Numbered from the stretch's first letter, positions 38,883 through 49,896 are shown. The stretch is DNA of 64,000 bases from Photorhabdus akhurstii (GCF_018448925.1 NZ_RCWE01000013.1:1-64000); one strand, 5' to 3'. Notes: generated by a model from the sequence alone, not told the origin. Made by a program: numbers and translations.

Positions 38883-40292
38883 ATGGCGGGAAAAAAATCA
38901 ACTCACAACAAAATGGCTGAACCAAAAGATCGCCAAATGGAAGGGCTGAAACTTCCGCCGCACTCTTTGGAAGCAGAGCAGTCTGTGTTAGGTGGCTTAA
39001 TGCTAGATAACGAACGTTGGGATAATGTTTCCGAACGTGTTACTAGCAATGATTTTTTCAGCCGTCCACATCGGCGCATTTTTGCTGAAATGCAGCGGTT
39101 GCTGGAGATGGGCAATCCTATCGACCTGATTACATTATCGGAATCCCTTGAACAGAGCGGGGAGCTAAATAATGTAGGGGGTTTTGCTTATCTGGCTGAA
39201 TTATCTAAAAATACGCCAAGTGCAGCGAACATTAATGCTTATGCGGATATTGTCCGCGAACGTGCTGTTGTCCGCGAGATGATCACTGTTGCAAATGAAA
39301 TTGCAGATGCGGGTTATGATCCTCAAGGCAGGAGTAGCGAAGAATTATTGGATCTGGCCGAATCACGGGTGTTCCAGATCGCTGAAAATCGTGCCAGTAA
39401 AGATGAAGGGCCGAAAGGAATAGAACAGATCCTTGAAGAAACCGTCGAGCGTATCGAGCAGCTCTATCAACGCCCTCATGATGGTGTAACCGGTGTTTCA
39501 ACCGGTTATCAGGATTTGGATAAGAAAACCGCAGGCTTACAAAAATCAGACTTGATCATTGTGGCTGCGCGTCCTTCTATGGGTAAAACCACTTTTGCCA
39601 TGAACCTGTGTGAAAACGCAGCCATGATGCAGGATAAGCCTGTTTTGATCTTTAGTCTTGAGATGCCCGGCAACCAGATCATGATGCGTATGCTGGCGTC
39701 CCTTTCACGGGTGGATCAAACCCGTATCCGTACCGGTCAGCTTGATGATGAAGATTGGGCGCGGATCTCCAGTACGATGGGCATATTGCTGGAAAAACGC
39801 AATATGTATATTGATGATTCGTCTGGCCTGACGCCTACCGAAGTTCGTTCCCGGGCTCGGCGCGTCTTCCGCGAAAATGGTGGATTAAGTCTGATCATGA
39901 TCGACTACCTGCAATTAATGCGGGTTCCGGCCTTATCCGATAATCGTACTTTGGAAATTGCGGAGATTTCCCGTTCACTAAAAGCCTTGGCTAAAGAGCT
40001 TCAAGTGCCGGTGGTTGCACTTTCTCAGCTCAACCGTAGCCTTGAACAGCGGGCAGATAAGCGCCCGGTTAACTCTGATTTACGTGAATCCGGCTCTATT
40101 GAGCAGGATGCCGACCTCATTATGTTTATCTATCGTGACGAGGTTTACCATGAGAATAGCGACATGAAAGGTGTGGCTGAAATCATTCTTGGTAAGCAGC
40201 GTAACGGCCCAATCGGTACAGTTCGCCTAACGTTTAATGGTCAATGGTCGCGGTTTGATAACTATGCCGGACCAAGTTATGACGACGAATAA
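38883..40292 (+). CDS. dnaB: Replicative DNA helicase DnaB
   Basis: DnaB is the hexameric helicase that unwinds DNA at the replication fork. The 469-residue protein has the N-terminal domain with LPPHSLEAEQSVLGGLMLD, a linker, and the C-terminal RecA-like domain with Walker A ARPSMGKTT (Gly234-Lys235), Walker B LIMIDYLQLM and the arginine-finger region LGKQRNGPIGT. There is no intein. It stands upstream of alr and tyrB and divergent from qor, as in E. coli. Confidence 0.98.
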   Translation: MAGKKSTHNKMAEPKDRQMEGLKLPPHSLEAEQSVLGGLMLDNERWDNVSERVTSNDFFSRPHRRIFAEMQRLLEMGNPIDLITLSESLEQSGELNNVGGFAYLAELSKNTPSAANINAYADIVRERAVVREMITVANEIADAGYDPQGRSSEELLDLAESRVFQIAENRASKDEGPKGIEQILEETVERIEQLYQRPHDGVTGVSTGYQDLDKKTAGLQKSDLIIVAARPSMGKTTFAMNLCENAAMMQDKPVLIFSLEMPGNQIMMRMLASLSRVDQTRIRTGQLDDEDWARISSTMGILLEKRNMYIDDSSGLTPTEVRSRARRVFRENGGLSLIMIDYLQLMRVPALSDNRTLEIAEISRSLKALAKELQVPVVALSQLNRSLEQRADKRPVNSDLRESGSIEQDADLIMFIYRDEVYHENSDMKGVAEIILGKQRNGPIGTVRLTFNGQWSRFDNYAGPSYDDE

Positions 40293-40331
40293 GTATTAAC
40301 CACCAAAGAATTAATAAATTTAAGGAATAGA

Positions 40332-41411
40332 ATGAAAGCGGCAACCGCAATTATTGACCGCCGCGCTCTGCGACATAACTTGCAACGGGTAAGGGAGCTT
40401 GCTCCTAAAAGCAATCTGATTGCAGTTGTGAAAGCAAACGCTTATGGCCACGGTTTACTGGAGACAGCACATACGCTGGACGACGCCGATTGTTTCGGTG
40501 TAGCGCGAATTGGTGAAGCATTGACGTTGCGTCATGGTGGTATCGTCAAACCGATTCTGTTACTGGAAGGATGCTTTGATGCGTCTGACCTGCCAGTACT
40601 GGTTGCTAACTATATTGAAACTGTGGTTCACAGCATTGAACAGTTGGAAGCACTGGAGCAGGCTAAGTTATCCCATCCGGTAAAAGTATGGATGAAACTA
40701 GATAGCGGGATGCATCGCTTAGGTGTACGGCCGGAAGATGCCGAAGAATTTTATCAACGGCTAAGTCGTTGTAAAAATGTACAGCAGCCCGTCAATATTG
40801 TCAGCCATTTCGGCAGGGCTGATGAGCCAACGGTAGATACAACTAGCCGGCAGATAGCTTGTTTTCAGGCTTTCTGTGCGGACAAACCGGGAGAAAAATC
40901 TATTGACGCGTCAGGAGGTATCCTGTTGTGGCCGGAAGTCCATCAAGATTGGGTGCGCCCTGGGCTGATTATGTATGGTGTATCGCCATTGTCTGATAAA
41001 ACGGCCGTGGATTTTAATTTGATCCCCGCGATGACCTTAAAGTCGAGCTTAATTGCTATTCGTAAGCATAAAGCTGGAGAGTCGGTTGGCTATGGTGGGA
41101 CCTGGGTCAGTGAACGTGATACTTGTCTTGGGGTTGTGGCTATCGGTTATGGTGATGGTTATCCGCGCAGTGCGCCTTCGGGAACGCCAATATATATTAA
41201 TGGCCGTGAAGTGCCGATTGCTGGCCGAGTTTCGATGGATATGATCTCGGTTGATTTGGGGCCTGATGCGACAGATAAAGTGGGTGATGAAGTGGTGCTC
41301 TGGGGAGATGTACTACCGGTGGAACGGATTGCTGAATGCACTGGTATCATTACTTATGAGCTGGTGACTAAGCTTACTTCCAGAGTGGTGATGGAATACC
41401 TGGACGAATGA
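40332..41411 (+). CDS. alr: Alanine racemase, PLP-dependent
   Basis: Alr interconverts L- and D-alanine, supplying D-alanine for peptidoglycan. The 359-residue protein carries the PLP lysine Lys34 in [10 protein letters not shown] and the catalytic tyrosine region [11 protein letters not shown], with [10 protein letters not shown] near the C-terminal barrel interface. It begins 40 bases after dnaB with an AAGGAA ribosome binding site, and tyrB follows after 53 bases, suggesting cotranscription. Only this biosynthetic alanine racemase gene is in the window. Confidence 0.97.
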   Translation: MKAATAIIDRRALRHNLQRVRELAPKSNLIAVVKANAYGHGLLETAHTLDDADCFGVARIGEALTLRHGGIVKPILLLEGCFDASDLPVLVANYIETVVHSIEQLEALEQAKLSHPVKVWMKLDSGMHRLGVRPEDAEEFYQRLSRCKNVQQPVNIVSHFGRADEPTVDTTSRQIACFQAFCADKPGEKSIDASGGILLWPEVHQDWVRPGLIMYGVSPLSDKTAVDFNLIPAMTLKSSLIAIRKHKAGESVGYGGTWVSERDTCLGVVAIGYGDGYPRSAPSGTPIYINGREVPIAGRVSMDMISVDLGPDATDKVGDEVVLWGDVLPVERIAECTGIITYELVTKLTSRVVMEYLDE

Positions 41412-41464
41412 TGTTGTAGATTATATTGTTTATTAAATAACTGACTGATAAGGAGTAGAGCCTG

Positions 41465-42661
41465 ATGTTCCAGAATGTTGATGCTTATGCTGGTGATCCT
41501 ATTCTTTCGCTGGCTGAAGAATTTCAAAAAGATCCTCGTGCGGAAAAAGTTAATCTGAGTATCGGGCTGTATTACGATGAGCAGGGTGTGACTCCGCAAT
41601 TGCAGGCGGTGGCTACCGCGGAAGAACAACTTAGAGCGTTGTCACAGACTGCTTCTCTTTATCTGCCGATGGAGGGATTGGAATCCTATCGTCTTGCGGT
41701 TCAGGAACTGTTATTTGGTAAAGATCATCCGGTGTTGAAACAACGGATAGTGGCAACGATTCAATCATTAGGCGGTTCTGGCGCTCTTAAAATTGGAGCT
41801 GACTTTTTGCGTCGCTATTTCCCTGATTCAGAAGTGTGGTGCAGTGATCCAACTTGGGAAAACCACGCGGCTATTTTTGCGGGGGCTGGTATTAAGGTGA
41901 ACTATTACCCTTATTTTGATATACAGACTAAAGGGGTAAAATTCGATGAAATGCTGGAAACATTCAGGAAATTGCCGGCAAAAAGCATTATTGTGATGCA
42001 CCCTTGTTGCCATAACCCAACTGGATCGGATCTGACCAATGATCAATGGGATCAAGTTGTTCAGATTGTTAAAGAGAGAGAATTACTGCCATTCCTTGAT
42101 ATTGCTTATCAGGGACTTGCGGGGGGTATGGAAAAAGATGCTTATGCCATTCGTGCAATGGCGAACGCTGGTTTGCCTTGTCTGGTGAGTAACTCTTTCT
42201 CCAAGATATTTTCTATGTATGGTGAGCGCGTGGGTGGTTTGTCTGTCATTTGCGATGATGAACAGACCAAAGAGCGGGTATTAGGGCAGTTGAAAGCGGG
42301 TGTGCGTCGCGTCTACTCTAGCCCACCGAATTTTGGTGCGCAGGTTGTGGCGAAAGTACTGACTGATCCTGCTTTGAAGGCACAATGGTTGACAGAAGTT
42401 GAACATATGCGCTTGCGTATTTTGGAAATGCGTACGGTGCTGGTGGATGCTTTGAAAACCGCACTACCAGAGAAAAATTTTGATTATTTTCTGAAACAGC
42501 GCGGGATGTTCAGCTATACCGGTTTTAGCCAGCGGCAGGTGGATCGCTTACGCAAAGAATTTGCTGTTTATCTGGTCGGTAATGGCCGAGTCTGTATACC
42601 GGGTGTTAATCACCGTAATGTTGCACGTGTTGCTGAGACATTTGCGGCGGTAAATAAGTAA
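41465..42661 (+). CDS. tyrB: Aromatic-amino-acid aminotransferase
   Basis: TyrB makes tyrosine, phenylalanine and leucine by transamination from glutamate. The 398-residue class I aminotransferase has PLP lysine Lys247 in [25 protein letters not shown] at 183-190, and the substrate-binding GRVCIPGVN near the C-terminus. The order dnaB-alr-tyrB supports tyrB over the close paralogue aspC. A TyrR box was not recognised in the short upstream gap. A terminator hairpin follows. Confidence 0.95.
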   Translation: MFQNVDAYAGDPILSLAEEFQKDPRAEKVNLSIGLYYDEQGVTPQLQAVATAEEQLRALSQTASLYLPMEGLESYRLAVQELLFGKDHPVLKQRIVATIQSLGGSGALKIGADFLRRYFPDSEVWCSDPTWENHAAIFAGAGIKVNYYPYFDIQTKGVKFDEMLETFRKLPAKSIIVMHPCCHNPTGSDLTNDQWDQVVQIVKERELLPFLDIAYQGLAGGMEKDAYAIRAMANAGLPCLVSNSFSKIFSMYGERVGGLSVICDDEQTKERVLGQLKAGVRRVYSSPPNFGAQVVAKVLTDPALKAQWLTEVEHMRLRILEMRTVLVDALKTALPEKNFDYFLKQRGMFSYTGFSQRQVDRLRKEFAVYLVGNGRVCIPGVNHRNVARVAETFAAVNK

Positions 42662-42737
42662 TAAATTCTGATGTAAATAATCTGCTATCGATGATAATGA
42701 TCGATAAATTTGTAAAATAGCAGTAAATACATCCTTG

Positions 42738-42767
42738 AAGCGCGCTATTTATGGTGCGCTTATTTTC
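42738..42767 (+). terminator. tyrB terminator
   Basis: AAGCGC / GCGCTT with a 12-base loop, followed by ATTTTCCC, 76 bases after the stop. Confidence 0.7.
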
Positions 42768-42850
42768 CCTTCCTAATATTAATTTAATGTGGCGCGTAAT
42801 TAGCAACGGCTGATCAGAACGTAGCATTAAAAATTTTTATGAGGTAAGTT

Positions 42851-43108
42851 ATGGGATTAAAGTTAAATATTGCGTGGTTTGATAAAAAAACGGAAGAGTT
42901 TATTGGTGAGGAATATTCTAGAGATTTGGGAGATGATGGTTCAGTAATAGAAAAATTAGGGCTTCCTATTGAAGATAATATTAATAATGGTGCATTCGAT
43001 GTAAAAAAAGAATGGGTGCCAACACTTGAATCATATTTTAAAAATAAAATTGAAACAGATAAATATTGGTATCAAATATCATTCGACTATCGAAATAAAT
43101 GGTCATGA
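42851..43108 (+). CDS. Orphan colicin E3/cloacin-type immunity protein
   Basis: The 85-residue protein closely resembles ImmE3, the immunity protein of colicin E3. Both begin MGLKL, then share [39 protein letters not shown] and a C-terminal SFDYR. ImmE3 binds and inhibits the C-terminal 16S rRNA-cleaving nuclease of the colicin. The ATG has a GAGGT ribosome binding site. No colicin, pyocin or cloacin toxin gene and no lysis gene are adjacent, so it is an orphan immunity gene, probably protecting against kin or competitor bacteriocins or marking a lost toxin locus. High AT content supports acquisition. Confidence 0.9.
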   Translation: MGLKLNIAWFDKKTEEFIGEEYSRDLGDDGSVIEKLGLPIEDNINNGAFDVKKEWVPTLESYFKNKIETDKYWYQISFDYRNKWS

Positions 43109-43176
43109 AGTTGTAATTTAAATTTAGTTACTTAAACCTTGTTGTGGCAAGGTTTAATACTATTTGATGGTGATGT

Positions 43177-43404
43177 TTAAATGGCAACAAGTTCCAGATG
43201 TTTGCCCAAGGCATTTAACGCATTCGCGATGGTGTCAATTTTAGTGCTGTGACCTAATTTCCTCAGCGGTTCTGGAATTTCTTTACTAGGGTGCCTTGGC
43301 ATCGTGGTTTGCTTACCGTTCAAGAAAACTTTCAAGTGGTTAGTCCCATCTTTAAATTCTGTTCCTTGAGCTTTAAGCTACCGGCGAAACTCGCTTTGCT
43401 TCAC
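43177..43404 (-). pseudogene. hicA-hicB fusion pseudogene
   Basis: From GTG 43404, behind a strong AGGAGGAGGCA ribosome binding site, the translation is a HicA toxin N-terminus (MKQSEFRR, stop, LKAQGTEFKDGTNHLK, TTMPRHPSKEIPEPLRK). Codon 9, which should be Trp, is TAG. After HicA residue 49 the frame continues as LGHSTKIDTIANALNALGKHLELV, matching the C-terminus of the HicB antitoxin, and ends at 43177. The end of hicA and most of hicB have been deleted in frame. It is 76 codons and non-functional. HicAB is an mRNA-cleaving toxin-antitoxin system. Confidence 0.85.
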
Positions 43405-43416
43405 TGCCTCCTCCTG

Positions 43417-43961
43417 TTTGTTTAATTTGAAAATAAACATTTTTATTTATATGAGCAAGAGGTTTATAAGCATTTTTGTTTATAAGAATAATAGCGTTAT
43501 AAATATTTATATTTGTTCTTTATATGATGGAATCTAATGTGAGAATTATTCTAATTGCAGCGTATATAATTTTTTCGTGGATATTTCCGGTTATGAAGTA
43601 TATTTTTTAATGTGAAACAGATCAATTTTTTATGAAACATGTTTCAGATGGTGAAAAGTAATTTTCACCATTTCAAGGTATATCCAAACATTTGTTAGCT
43701 TTCGACAAGGATTTACTTAATGCTTTGTTTTGTTGAATTTATTTCTGGCACAAAATACCGGTTGATTATTAATATGCAGCAAAAAGGATTGTTTAGCAGG
43801 ATTTAATTTGATGGTTATCACATAAAATAGGGCTGATAATCCAGTCATATACTCTTACGATCGTTCTCCCAACTTCGTTGTAAAGTAAAAAATCCCACTT
43901 TACTATTTTTCCTTTAACACATAAAACAAACGCGTGTTTAAGAACAAACAAGTGTCCAAAA
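43417..43961. other. Intergenic region between hicA remnant and psuK
   Basis: About 545 bases without a credible coding frame. It must contain promoters for the leftward hicA remnant and for psuK. No operator, terminator or insertion-sequence end was recognised. Confidence 0.5.
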
Positions 43962-45047
43962 ATGACGAATCGGGAAAAACAAATATTACAACTTCTGAGA
44001 CGAGATCCGTTGATCCCACAGCAGGAAATTGCCGATATTTTAGGTATAAGTCGCTCTGGTGTTGCTGGCCATATTATGAATTTAATGAATAAGGGATATA
44101 TAAAAGGGAAAGGTTATATTTTATCTGATCATAATTATGTAGTAACGGTTGGTTCTATTAATATGGATGTTTGCGGTTATGCATCGGATAAACTCATTTA
44201 TCAAGATTCTAACCCAGGAAAAATAAAATGTACCCCGGGTGGTGTAGGAAGAAATATTGCCCAAAATATCGCATTATTAGGTAAAGAGTGCCATCTTATT
44301 TCTGTTGTTGGCGATGATTTCTATGGTAGCACTTTACTAGATCAGGCTAGATGCGCAGGGGTTAATGTCGACTACTGCTATAAACTTTATGGTGAAAATA
44401 CTTCGACATATGTCTCCTTATTAGATGACGGCGGTGAGATGTTGGTTGCCATCAATGATATGCATATTTTGGAAAAATTGACGCCATCGTTGCTAACGAA
44501 TCATTATGATCTTATTCGGCATGCCGGTGTACTGGTTATTGATTGCAATTTATCTGAAGAAGCTTTGGTTTGGTTGTTGACTAACGCCGGAACGGTGCCG
44601 ATATTTGTGGATACAGTATCCGCATTTAAAGCGCCTAAGATTAAAAACTGGCTTTCCTATATTCACACCTTAAAACCTAATTGTCTGGAAGCGGAAGCAC
44701 TGAGTGGAATGAAAATCACCCAACCTACCGATGTTCCGGCAGTAGCGCGGTGGTTTCACGATCAAGGTGTGCAGCGGTTAGTACTCAGCATGGGCGTAGA
44801 GGGTGTCTACTTTAGCGAAAGCGATGGTGTGGCAGGCTGGTCACTTCCCATCAGTATCAAGATTGTCAATGTAACAGGGGCCGGAGATGCCATGATGGCT
44901 GGGCTGGTGAACTGTTGGCTAGAAAATATGACGCTGGCAGAAAGTGTTCGCTTTGCTCAAGGGTGCTCTGCGCTCACGCTCTCTTGCGAATTTACCAATA
45001 ATCCAAATCTGTCAAATGGCAGTGTCCAAAAACTGCTGGAATTATAA
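43962..45047 (+). CDS. psuK: PfkB-family pseudouridine kinase with N-terminal helix-turn-helix
   Basis: PsuK phosphorylates pseudouridine to pseudouridine 5'-phosphate. The 361-residue protein has an N-terminal winged helix (QILQLLRRDPLIPQQEIADILGISRSGV, residues ~8-35) fused to a PfkB sugar-kinase domain with GSINMDVCGYA, GGVGRNIAQNIALLG and the catalytic NVTGAGDAMMAG. This layout matches E. coli YeiI, a PfkB kinase carrying an HTH, while E. coli PsuK (YeiC) lacks it. Adjacency to psuG (2-base gap) supports the pseudouridine role. The HTH may let the kinase regulate its own operon; that is inference. Confidence 0.85.
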   Translation: MTNREKQILQLLRRDPLIPQQEIADILGISRSGVAGHIMNLMNKGYIKGKGYILSDHNYVVTVGSINMDVCGYASDKLIYQDSNPGKIKCTPGGVGRNIAQNIALLGKECHLISVVGDDFYGSTLLDQARCAGVNVDYCYKLYGENTSTYVSLLDDGGEMLVAINDMHILEKLTPSLLTNHYDLIRHAGVLVIDCNLSEEALVWLLTNAGTVPIFVDTVSAFKAPKIKNWLSYIHTLKPNCLEAEALSGMKITQPTDVPAVARWFHDQGVQRLVLSMGVEGVYFSESDGVAGWSLPISIKIVNVTGAGDAMMAGLVNCWLENMTLAESVRFAQGCSALTLSCEFTNNPNLSNGSVQKLLEL

Positions 45048-45049
45048 TC

Positions 45050-46012
45050 ATGAAAAATCATGCTATTAGCAATAAATATTTGGATATTTCCCCGGAAGTT
45101 ACAGAGGCTTTAGAGCATAACCGGCCGGTTGTGGCGTTGGAATCTACCATTATTGCTCATGGAATGCCTTACCCGCAAAATGTAAAGACTGCGTTGCAAG
45201 TTGAGCGGAAAATCAGGGAAAATGGCGCTATTCCTGCAACAATTGCTGTTATCAATGGGATGATGAAAGCAGGACTCTCTCATGAAGAGATCGAATTTTT
45301 GGGTAGAGAAGGTGACAAGATAACTAAAGTCAGTCGTCGTGATTTACCCTTTGTTATCGCGGCTGGAAAAAATGGCGCGACGACGGTAGCTTCTACCATG
45401 ATTATTGCGGCAATGGCCGGGATTAGAATCTTCGCTACCGGCGGTATTGGCGGTGTGCACCGGGGAGCGGAACAGACTTTTGATATTTCGGCGGATTTAC
45501 AGGAATTAGCGAAAACCAGTGTCGCAGTAGTCTGTGCTGGCGCTAAATCTATTCTGGATCTTGGCCTGACAACAGAATATCTTGAAACTCATGGCGTACC
45601 ATTAATTGGCTATCAGACTCACTCTTTACCGGCGTTTTTCTGTCGTACTAGCCCATTTCCCGTCAATATTCGTCTGGACTCCCCAGAACAGATAGCTCAG
45701 GCGATGGCAGTAAAATGGGATACTGGATTACAGGGAGGTTTGGTGATTGCCAATCCTATCCCTGAGCCATACGCTATGCCGGAAGCGGAGATCAATGCTG
45801 CTATCGAACAGGCGGTGCACGAATCCATAGAACAGAAAGTAAATGGAAAGGCGTGTACGCCGTTTTTGTTATCCAGAGTGGCTGAGTTAACTGGGGGTGA
45901 TAGCTTGTCTGCCAATATTCAGTTGGTACTTAATAACGCTGAACTGGCAGCGAAAATTGCCTGTTGTTACTGGGAAAACAGTTGTTACAGAAAACAGAGA
46001 ACAGGAAACTGA
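45050..46012 (+). CDS. psuG: Pseudouridine-5'-phosphate glycosidase
   Basis: PsuG breaks pseudouridine 5'-phosphate into uracil and ribose 5-phosphate, reversing the C-C glycosidic bond. The 320-residue protein has the known catalytic residues at family positions: Glu31 (ALESTIIAHGMP), Asp149 (DISADL) and Lys166 (CAGAKSILD). It follows psuK by 2 bases, completing the two-step pathway. The C-terminus is extended by several residues (YWENSCYRKQ) compared with E. coli (312), possibly through a shifted stop. It is convergent with uvrA across a shared terminator. Confidence 0.93.
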   Translation: MKNHAISNKYLDISPEVTEALEHNRPVVALESTIIAHGMPYPQNVKTALQVERKIRENGAIPATIAVINGMMKAGLSHEEIEFLGREGDKITKVSRRDLPFVIAAGKNGATTVASTMIIAAMAGIRIFATGGIGGVHRGAEQTFDISADLQELAKTSVAVVCAGAKSILDLGLTTEYLETHGVPLIGYQTHSLPAFFCRTSPFPVNIRLDSPEQIAQAMAVKWDTGLQGGLVIANPIPEPYAMPEAEINAAIEQAVHESIEQKVNGKACTPFLLSRVAELTGGDSLSANIQLVLNNAELAAKIACCYWENSCYRKQRTGN

Positions 46013-46023
46013 ACACAGGAAAA

Positions 46024-46046
46024 AGGGGCTTAAATCGCCCCTGTTT
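46024..46046. terminator. Shared psuG/uvrA terminator
   Basis: AGGGGC / GCCCCT with loop TTAAATC, flanked by an A run on one side and GTTT on the other, between convergent stops. Confidence 0.8.
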
Positions 46047-46051
46047 GCCGA

Positions 46052-48886
46052 TTATGCTTCTTTCTTCAATATAGGTTTCAGGAAACGTGCAGTATGTGAT
46101 TTCTCACATTTGGCGACCTCTTCTGGTGTACCCGAAATCAGAATCTCGCCGCCGCCGCTACCTCCTTCCGGGCCAAGATCCACGATCCAGTCAGCGGTTT
46201 TAATTACATCAAGGTTATGTTCAATAACCACAATGGTATTCCCTTGATCGCGTAACTGATGCAGAACCGCTAATAGTTGCTGAATATCAGCAAAATGCAA
46301 ACCTGTTGTTGGCTCATCAAGAATATATAACGTCTGCCCGGTTCCGCGCTTGGATAGCTCACGCGCCAGCTTTACTCGCTGCGCTTCACCACCTGATAGC
46401 GTTGTTGCTGATTGACCCAGACGGATGTAAGAAAGGCCAACGTCCATGAGGGTTTGCAGTTTACGGGCTAGGGCAGGAACTGCATCAAAGAATTCACGAG
46501 CTTCTTCGATCGTCATATTCAATACTTCATTGATATTCTTGCCCTTATATTTTACTTCCAGTGTTTCACGGTTATAACGCTTACCTTTGCACTGATCACA
46601 AGGGACATAAATATCAGGCAAGAAGTGCATTTCTACCTTAATAACGCCATCACCTTGGCAAGCTTCACAGCGCCCACCTTTAACGTTAAAACTGAATCGT
46701 CCAGGTGTGTAACCACGGGCGCGTGATTCAGGTACGCCAGCGAACAATTCACGGACTGGTGTGAATACGCCGGTATAAGTTGCCGGGTTAGAGCGGGGAG
46801 TTCGGCCAATCGGACTCTGGTCAATATCAATCACTTTATCGAAATGCTCTAGCCCTTGAATATCGATATAAGGGGCAGGAGTGATATTGGTCGCGCCATT
46901 TAACTGGCGTTGGGCGATGGGGAACAGAGTATCATTAATTAGCGTTGATTTACCGGAACCAGAAACCCCGGTAATACAAGTAAATAACCCAACTGGCAGA
47001 TTGAACGTCACATTTTTCAGGTTATTACCTTTCGCTCCGAGCAGTTTCAGCACCTTTTTCGGATCAGCCGGGATACGCTTTTCTGGGATGGCAATTTCAC
47101 GCTTTCCACTCAGGAATTGACCTGTTAGTGAATCTTTGCTCACCATAATATCTTTAACTGTGCCCTCCGCGACGATTTCACCACCGTGCACGCCGGCACC
47201 GGGACCGATATCAATGATATGGTCGGCAGCCCGGATGGCATCCTCATCGTGTTCAACCACAATCACGGTATTTCCCAGATTGCGTAAGTGGATTAGCGTT
47301 TCCAGCAAGCGTTCATTATCCCGCTGATGTAACCCGATAGAAGGTTCATCAAGTACATACATCACTCCCACTAAACCGGCGCCAATCTGACTGGCAAGGC
47401 GGATACGTTGAGCTTCGCCACCGGACAGAGTTTCGGCAGAACGAGAGAGAGTCAGATAATTCAGACCAACATTAACCAAGAATTTCAGACGGTCGCGGAT
47501 CTCTTTCAGTACTTTTTCAGCAATTTGCGCACGTTGACCACTGAGTTTAATGTTTTGAAAAAAATCCATCGCATGGCCGATACTGAAATCTGAGATCTCC
47601 GGGAGAGTGGTATTCTCAATAAATACGTAGCGGGCTTCTTTACGTAGGCGGGTTCCGTGGCAGGAAATACACGAGCGGTTACTAATATATTTCGCCAGCT
47701 CCTCCCGAACGGCAGTAGATTCCGTCTCTTTATAACGGCGCTCCATATTATGCAGTACACCTTCGAACGGATGGTTACGCACTGTGGTATCGCCACGGTC
47801 ATTGGTGTATTTAAATTCGATGGATTGTTTACCGGAACCATACAACACCACTTTCTGAATATTGGCGCTGAGGGAATTGAAGGGTGCTTCGATGTCGAAT
47901 TTATAATGTTCTGCCAATGAACGTAGCATCTGGAAATAGTAAAAATTACGGCGATCCCAGCCACGAATTGCACCACCAGCCAGGGAGATATCACCATTCT
48001 GAATGACTCTATCGGGATCAAAAAATTGCTGAATACCTAAACCATCACAAGTCGGGCAAGCCCCGGCTGGGTTGTTAAAAGAGAATAGGCGAGGTTCCAG
48101 CTCACTCATGCTATAGCCACATGCAGGACACGCAAAGTTAGCAGAGAAAATCAGCTCCTCGGCTGTATTATCATCGATATTGGCGACAATAGCAGTGCCG
48201 CCTGAAAGCTCCAGCGCTGTTTCAAAAGATTCAGCCAGGCGTTGTGCCAGATCGGCACGAACTTTAAAGCGATCAATGACCACTTCAATAGTATGTTTTT
48301 TCTGTAATTCTAGCTTTGGCGGATCGGATAGATCACAGACTTCACCATCAATACGGGCGCGGATATAACCTTGTGCTGCCAGATTATCCAGTAACTTAGT
48401 GTGTTCGCCTTTACGTTCTTTAACGATCGGCGCCAGCAACATCAAACGATGACCTTCTGGCAGTGTTAGCACATTATCTACCATCTGACTAACAGTCTGT
48501 GCTGCCAATGGAATATCGTGATCTGGGCAACGTGGTTCACCTACACGGGCAAACAGCAAACGCAGATAATCATGAATTTCGGTAATTGTCCCCACAGTTG
48601 AACGTGGGTTATGGGAAGTAGATTTCTGCTCAATGGAAATGGCCGGGGATAACCCTTCAATATGGTCAACATCAGGTTTCTCCATCAGTGACAGAAACTG
48701 GCGCGCATAAGCTGAAAGCGATTCCACATAACGACGCTGACCCTCAGCATAAAGCGTATCAAATGCTAGAGAAGACTTACCTGAACCGGACAAACCGGTG
48801 ATAACTATCAGTTTGTCTCGGGGGATTATCAGATTGATATTTTTGAGATTGTGGGTACGTGCGCCCCGAACTTCGATGTTATCCAT
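46052..48886 (-). CDS. uvrA: Excinuclease ABC subunit A
   Basis: UvrA recognises DNA damage in nucleotide excision repair and loads UvrB. The 944-residue protein has two ABC ATPase modules: Walker [11 protein letters not shown] at residues 31-40 and [10 protein letters not shown] in the second half, with LSGGEAQR signatures in each. The zinc modules CPACG-CPTC and CEAC-CDQC are intact. It is divergent from ssb, with a LexA box in the gap, the E. coli arrangement. Confidence 0.98.
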   Translation of the reverse strand: MDNIEVRGARTHNLKNINLIIPRDKLIVITGLSGSGKSSLAFDTLYAEGQRRYVESLSAYARQFLSLMEKPDVDHIEGLSPAISIEQKSTSHNPRSTVGTITEIHDYLRLLFARVGEPRCPDHDIPLAAQTVSQMVDNVLTLPEGHRLMLLAPIVKERKGEHTKLLDNLAAQGYIRARIDGEVCDLSDPPKLELQKKHTIEVVIDRFKVRADLAQRLAESFETALELSGGTAIVANIDDNTAEELIFSANFACPACGYSMSELEPRLFSFNNPAGACPTCDGLGIQQFFDPDRVIQNGDISLAGGAIRGWDRRNFYYFQMLRSLAEHYKFDIEAPFNSLSANIQKVVLYGSGKQSIEFKYTNDRGDTTVRNHPFEGVLHNMERRYKETESTAVREELAKYISNRSCISCHGTRLRKEARYVFIENTTLPEISDFSIGHAMDFFQNIKLSGQRAQIAEKVLKEIRDRLKFLVNVGLNYLTLSRSAETLSGGEAQRIRLASQIGAGLVGVMYVLDEPSIGLHQRDNERLLETLIHLRNLGNTVIVVEHDEDAIRAADHIIDIGPGAGVHGGEIVAEGTVKDIMVSKDSLTGQFLSGKREIAIPEKRIPADPKKVLKLLGAKGNNLKNVTFNLPVGLFTCITGVSGSGKSTLINDTLFPIAQRQLNGATNITPAPYIDIQGLEHFDKVIDIDQSPIGRTPRSNPATYTGVFTPVRELFAGVPESRARGYTPGRFSFNVKGGRCEACQGDGVIKVEMHFLPDIYVPCDQCKGKRYNRETLEVKYKGKNINEVLNMTIEEAREFFDAVPALARKLQTLMDVGLSYIRLGQSATTLSGGEAQRVKLARELSKRGTGQTLYILDEPTTGLHFADIQQLLAVLHQLRDQGNTIVVIEHNLDVIKTADWIVDLGPEGGSGGGEILISGTPEEVAKCEKSHTARFLKPILKKEA

Positions 48887-48954
48887 GAACCATTTCCCGG
48901 GTTATTCATACGTGCATAAATAATAATAAGTGAGTTATTATTACACAGAGTTGA

Positions 48955-48970
48955 CTGATTAGATATACAG
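48955..48970. promoter_or_regulatory. LexA box between uvrA and ssb
   Basis: CTGATTAGATATACAG fits CTG-N10-CAG and lies in the divergent uvrA/ssb promoter region, where E. coli also has a LexA box. It lies 68 bases from the uvrA start. Confidence 0.75.
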
Positions 48971-49122
48971 TGTTTAAGTGAAATAATGTAATAAGTACGG
49001 AATTAAATTACGGTGAGCTTCGCAAAGTTCGTTCTAAAGCGGCTGCGTTTCATTTTTAGTATCGCATGTTAAACTGTGTTGCTTAATAATTGTAGAAATT
49101 CATTTCATCAGGAGTATTCCCA

Positions 49123-49656
49123 ATGGCCAGCAGAGGCATAAACAAAGTTATTTTAATCGGTAACCTGGGGCAAGACCCGGAAGTCCGCTATATGCCAAAC
49201 GGCGGTGCAGTGACTAACATTACTCTGGCGACTTCTGAAAGCTGGCGCGATAAACAGACCGGCGAGATGAAAGAGAAGACTGAATGGCACCGGGTTGTTT
49301 TATTTGGCAAACTGGCGGAAGTGGCGGGTGAATACCTGCGTAAAGGTTCACAGGTTTATATTGAAGGTTCTCTGCAAACCCGCAAATGGCAGGATCAGAA
49401 CGGTCAAGAGCGTTACACCACAGAAGTAGTGGTAAACATGGGCGGAACCATGCAAATGTTGGGCGGCCGTGCTGGTGGTGGTAATTTCCAGGATAGCCAA
49501 CCGCAAGGCGGCGGTTGGGGACAGCCACAGCAGCCACAACCACAGCAACAATCTCAGCAGTTCAGCGGTGGCGGCGCTCCTTCACGCCCAGCTCAATCCT
49601 CCGCTCCACAAAGCAGTGAGCCGCCAATGGATTTTGATGATGACATTCCGTTCTGA
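49123..49656 (+). CDS. ssb: Single-stranded DNA-binding protein
   Basis: SSB coats single-stranded DNA in replication, recombination and repair. The 177-residue protein has the OB fold ([45 protein letters not shown]), a glycine/glutamine/proline-rich linker (residues ~115-165), and the acidic tip MDFDDDIPF that recruits partner proteins. The ATG follows AGGAG. Divergent from uvrA, as in E. coli. Confidence 0.98.
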   Translation: MASRGINKVILIGNLGQDPEVRYMPNGGAVTNITLATSESWRDKQTGEMKEKTEWHRVVLFGKLAEVAGEYLRKGSQVYIEGSLQTRKWQDQNGQERYTTEVVVNMGGTMQMLGGRAGGGNFQDSQPQGGGWGQPQQPQPQQQSQQFSGGGAPSRPAQSSAPQSSEPPMDFDDDIPF

Positions 49657-49801
49657 GTTCGATATTTTTATTTATAAAACAAATGGTTATTATGTTTTTC
49701 TGTGATAATCATAGGCTGTTGGAGTGCCTATTGAGAGCCTGACTAAAATTCTTACTCAGTAATGGGTTTGCACTTCGAAAGAGGGAGGGGAGTGCAGCAT
49801 G

Positions 49802-49840
49802 TCAGGAAAAGGCTGGTTGCGGGGAAATAACCTACTTTGC
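49802..49840. repeat. Dispersed 39-bp repeat, copy 1
   Basis: This segment begins TCAGGAAAAGGCTGGTTGCG and recurs at 60961-61000 with one substitution and one 1-base insertion. Copy 1 lies in the ssb-crtB gap, copy 2 upstream of the formaldehyde dehydrogenase gene. On the minus strand both could encode a short AK-x-GYFPAT-x-LFL peptide, so they may be remnants of a mobile gene. Confidence 0.7.
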
Positions 49841-49896
49841 GCCAGCCACTCTTGTTTTACATAAACAGATTCTTCTACCATAAGTGGAGTTAATTT

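Noticed and set aside
46881-48368. Several plus-strand frames inside uvrA
   Set aside because: They are antisense shadows of the conserved uvrA frame without start signals.
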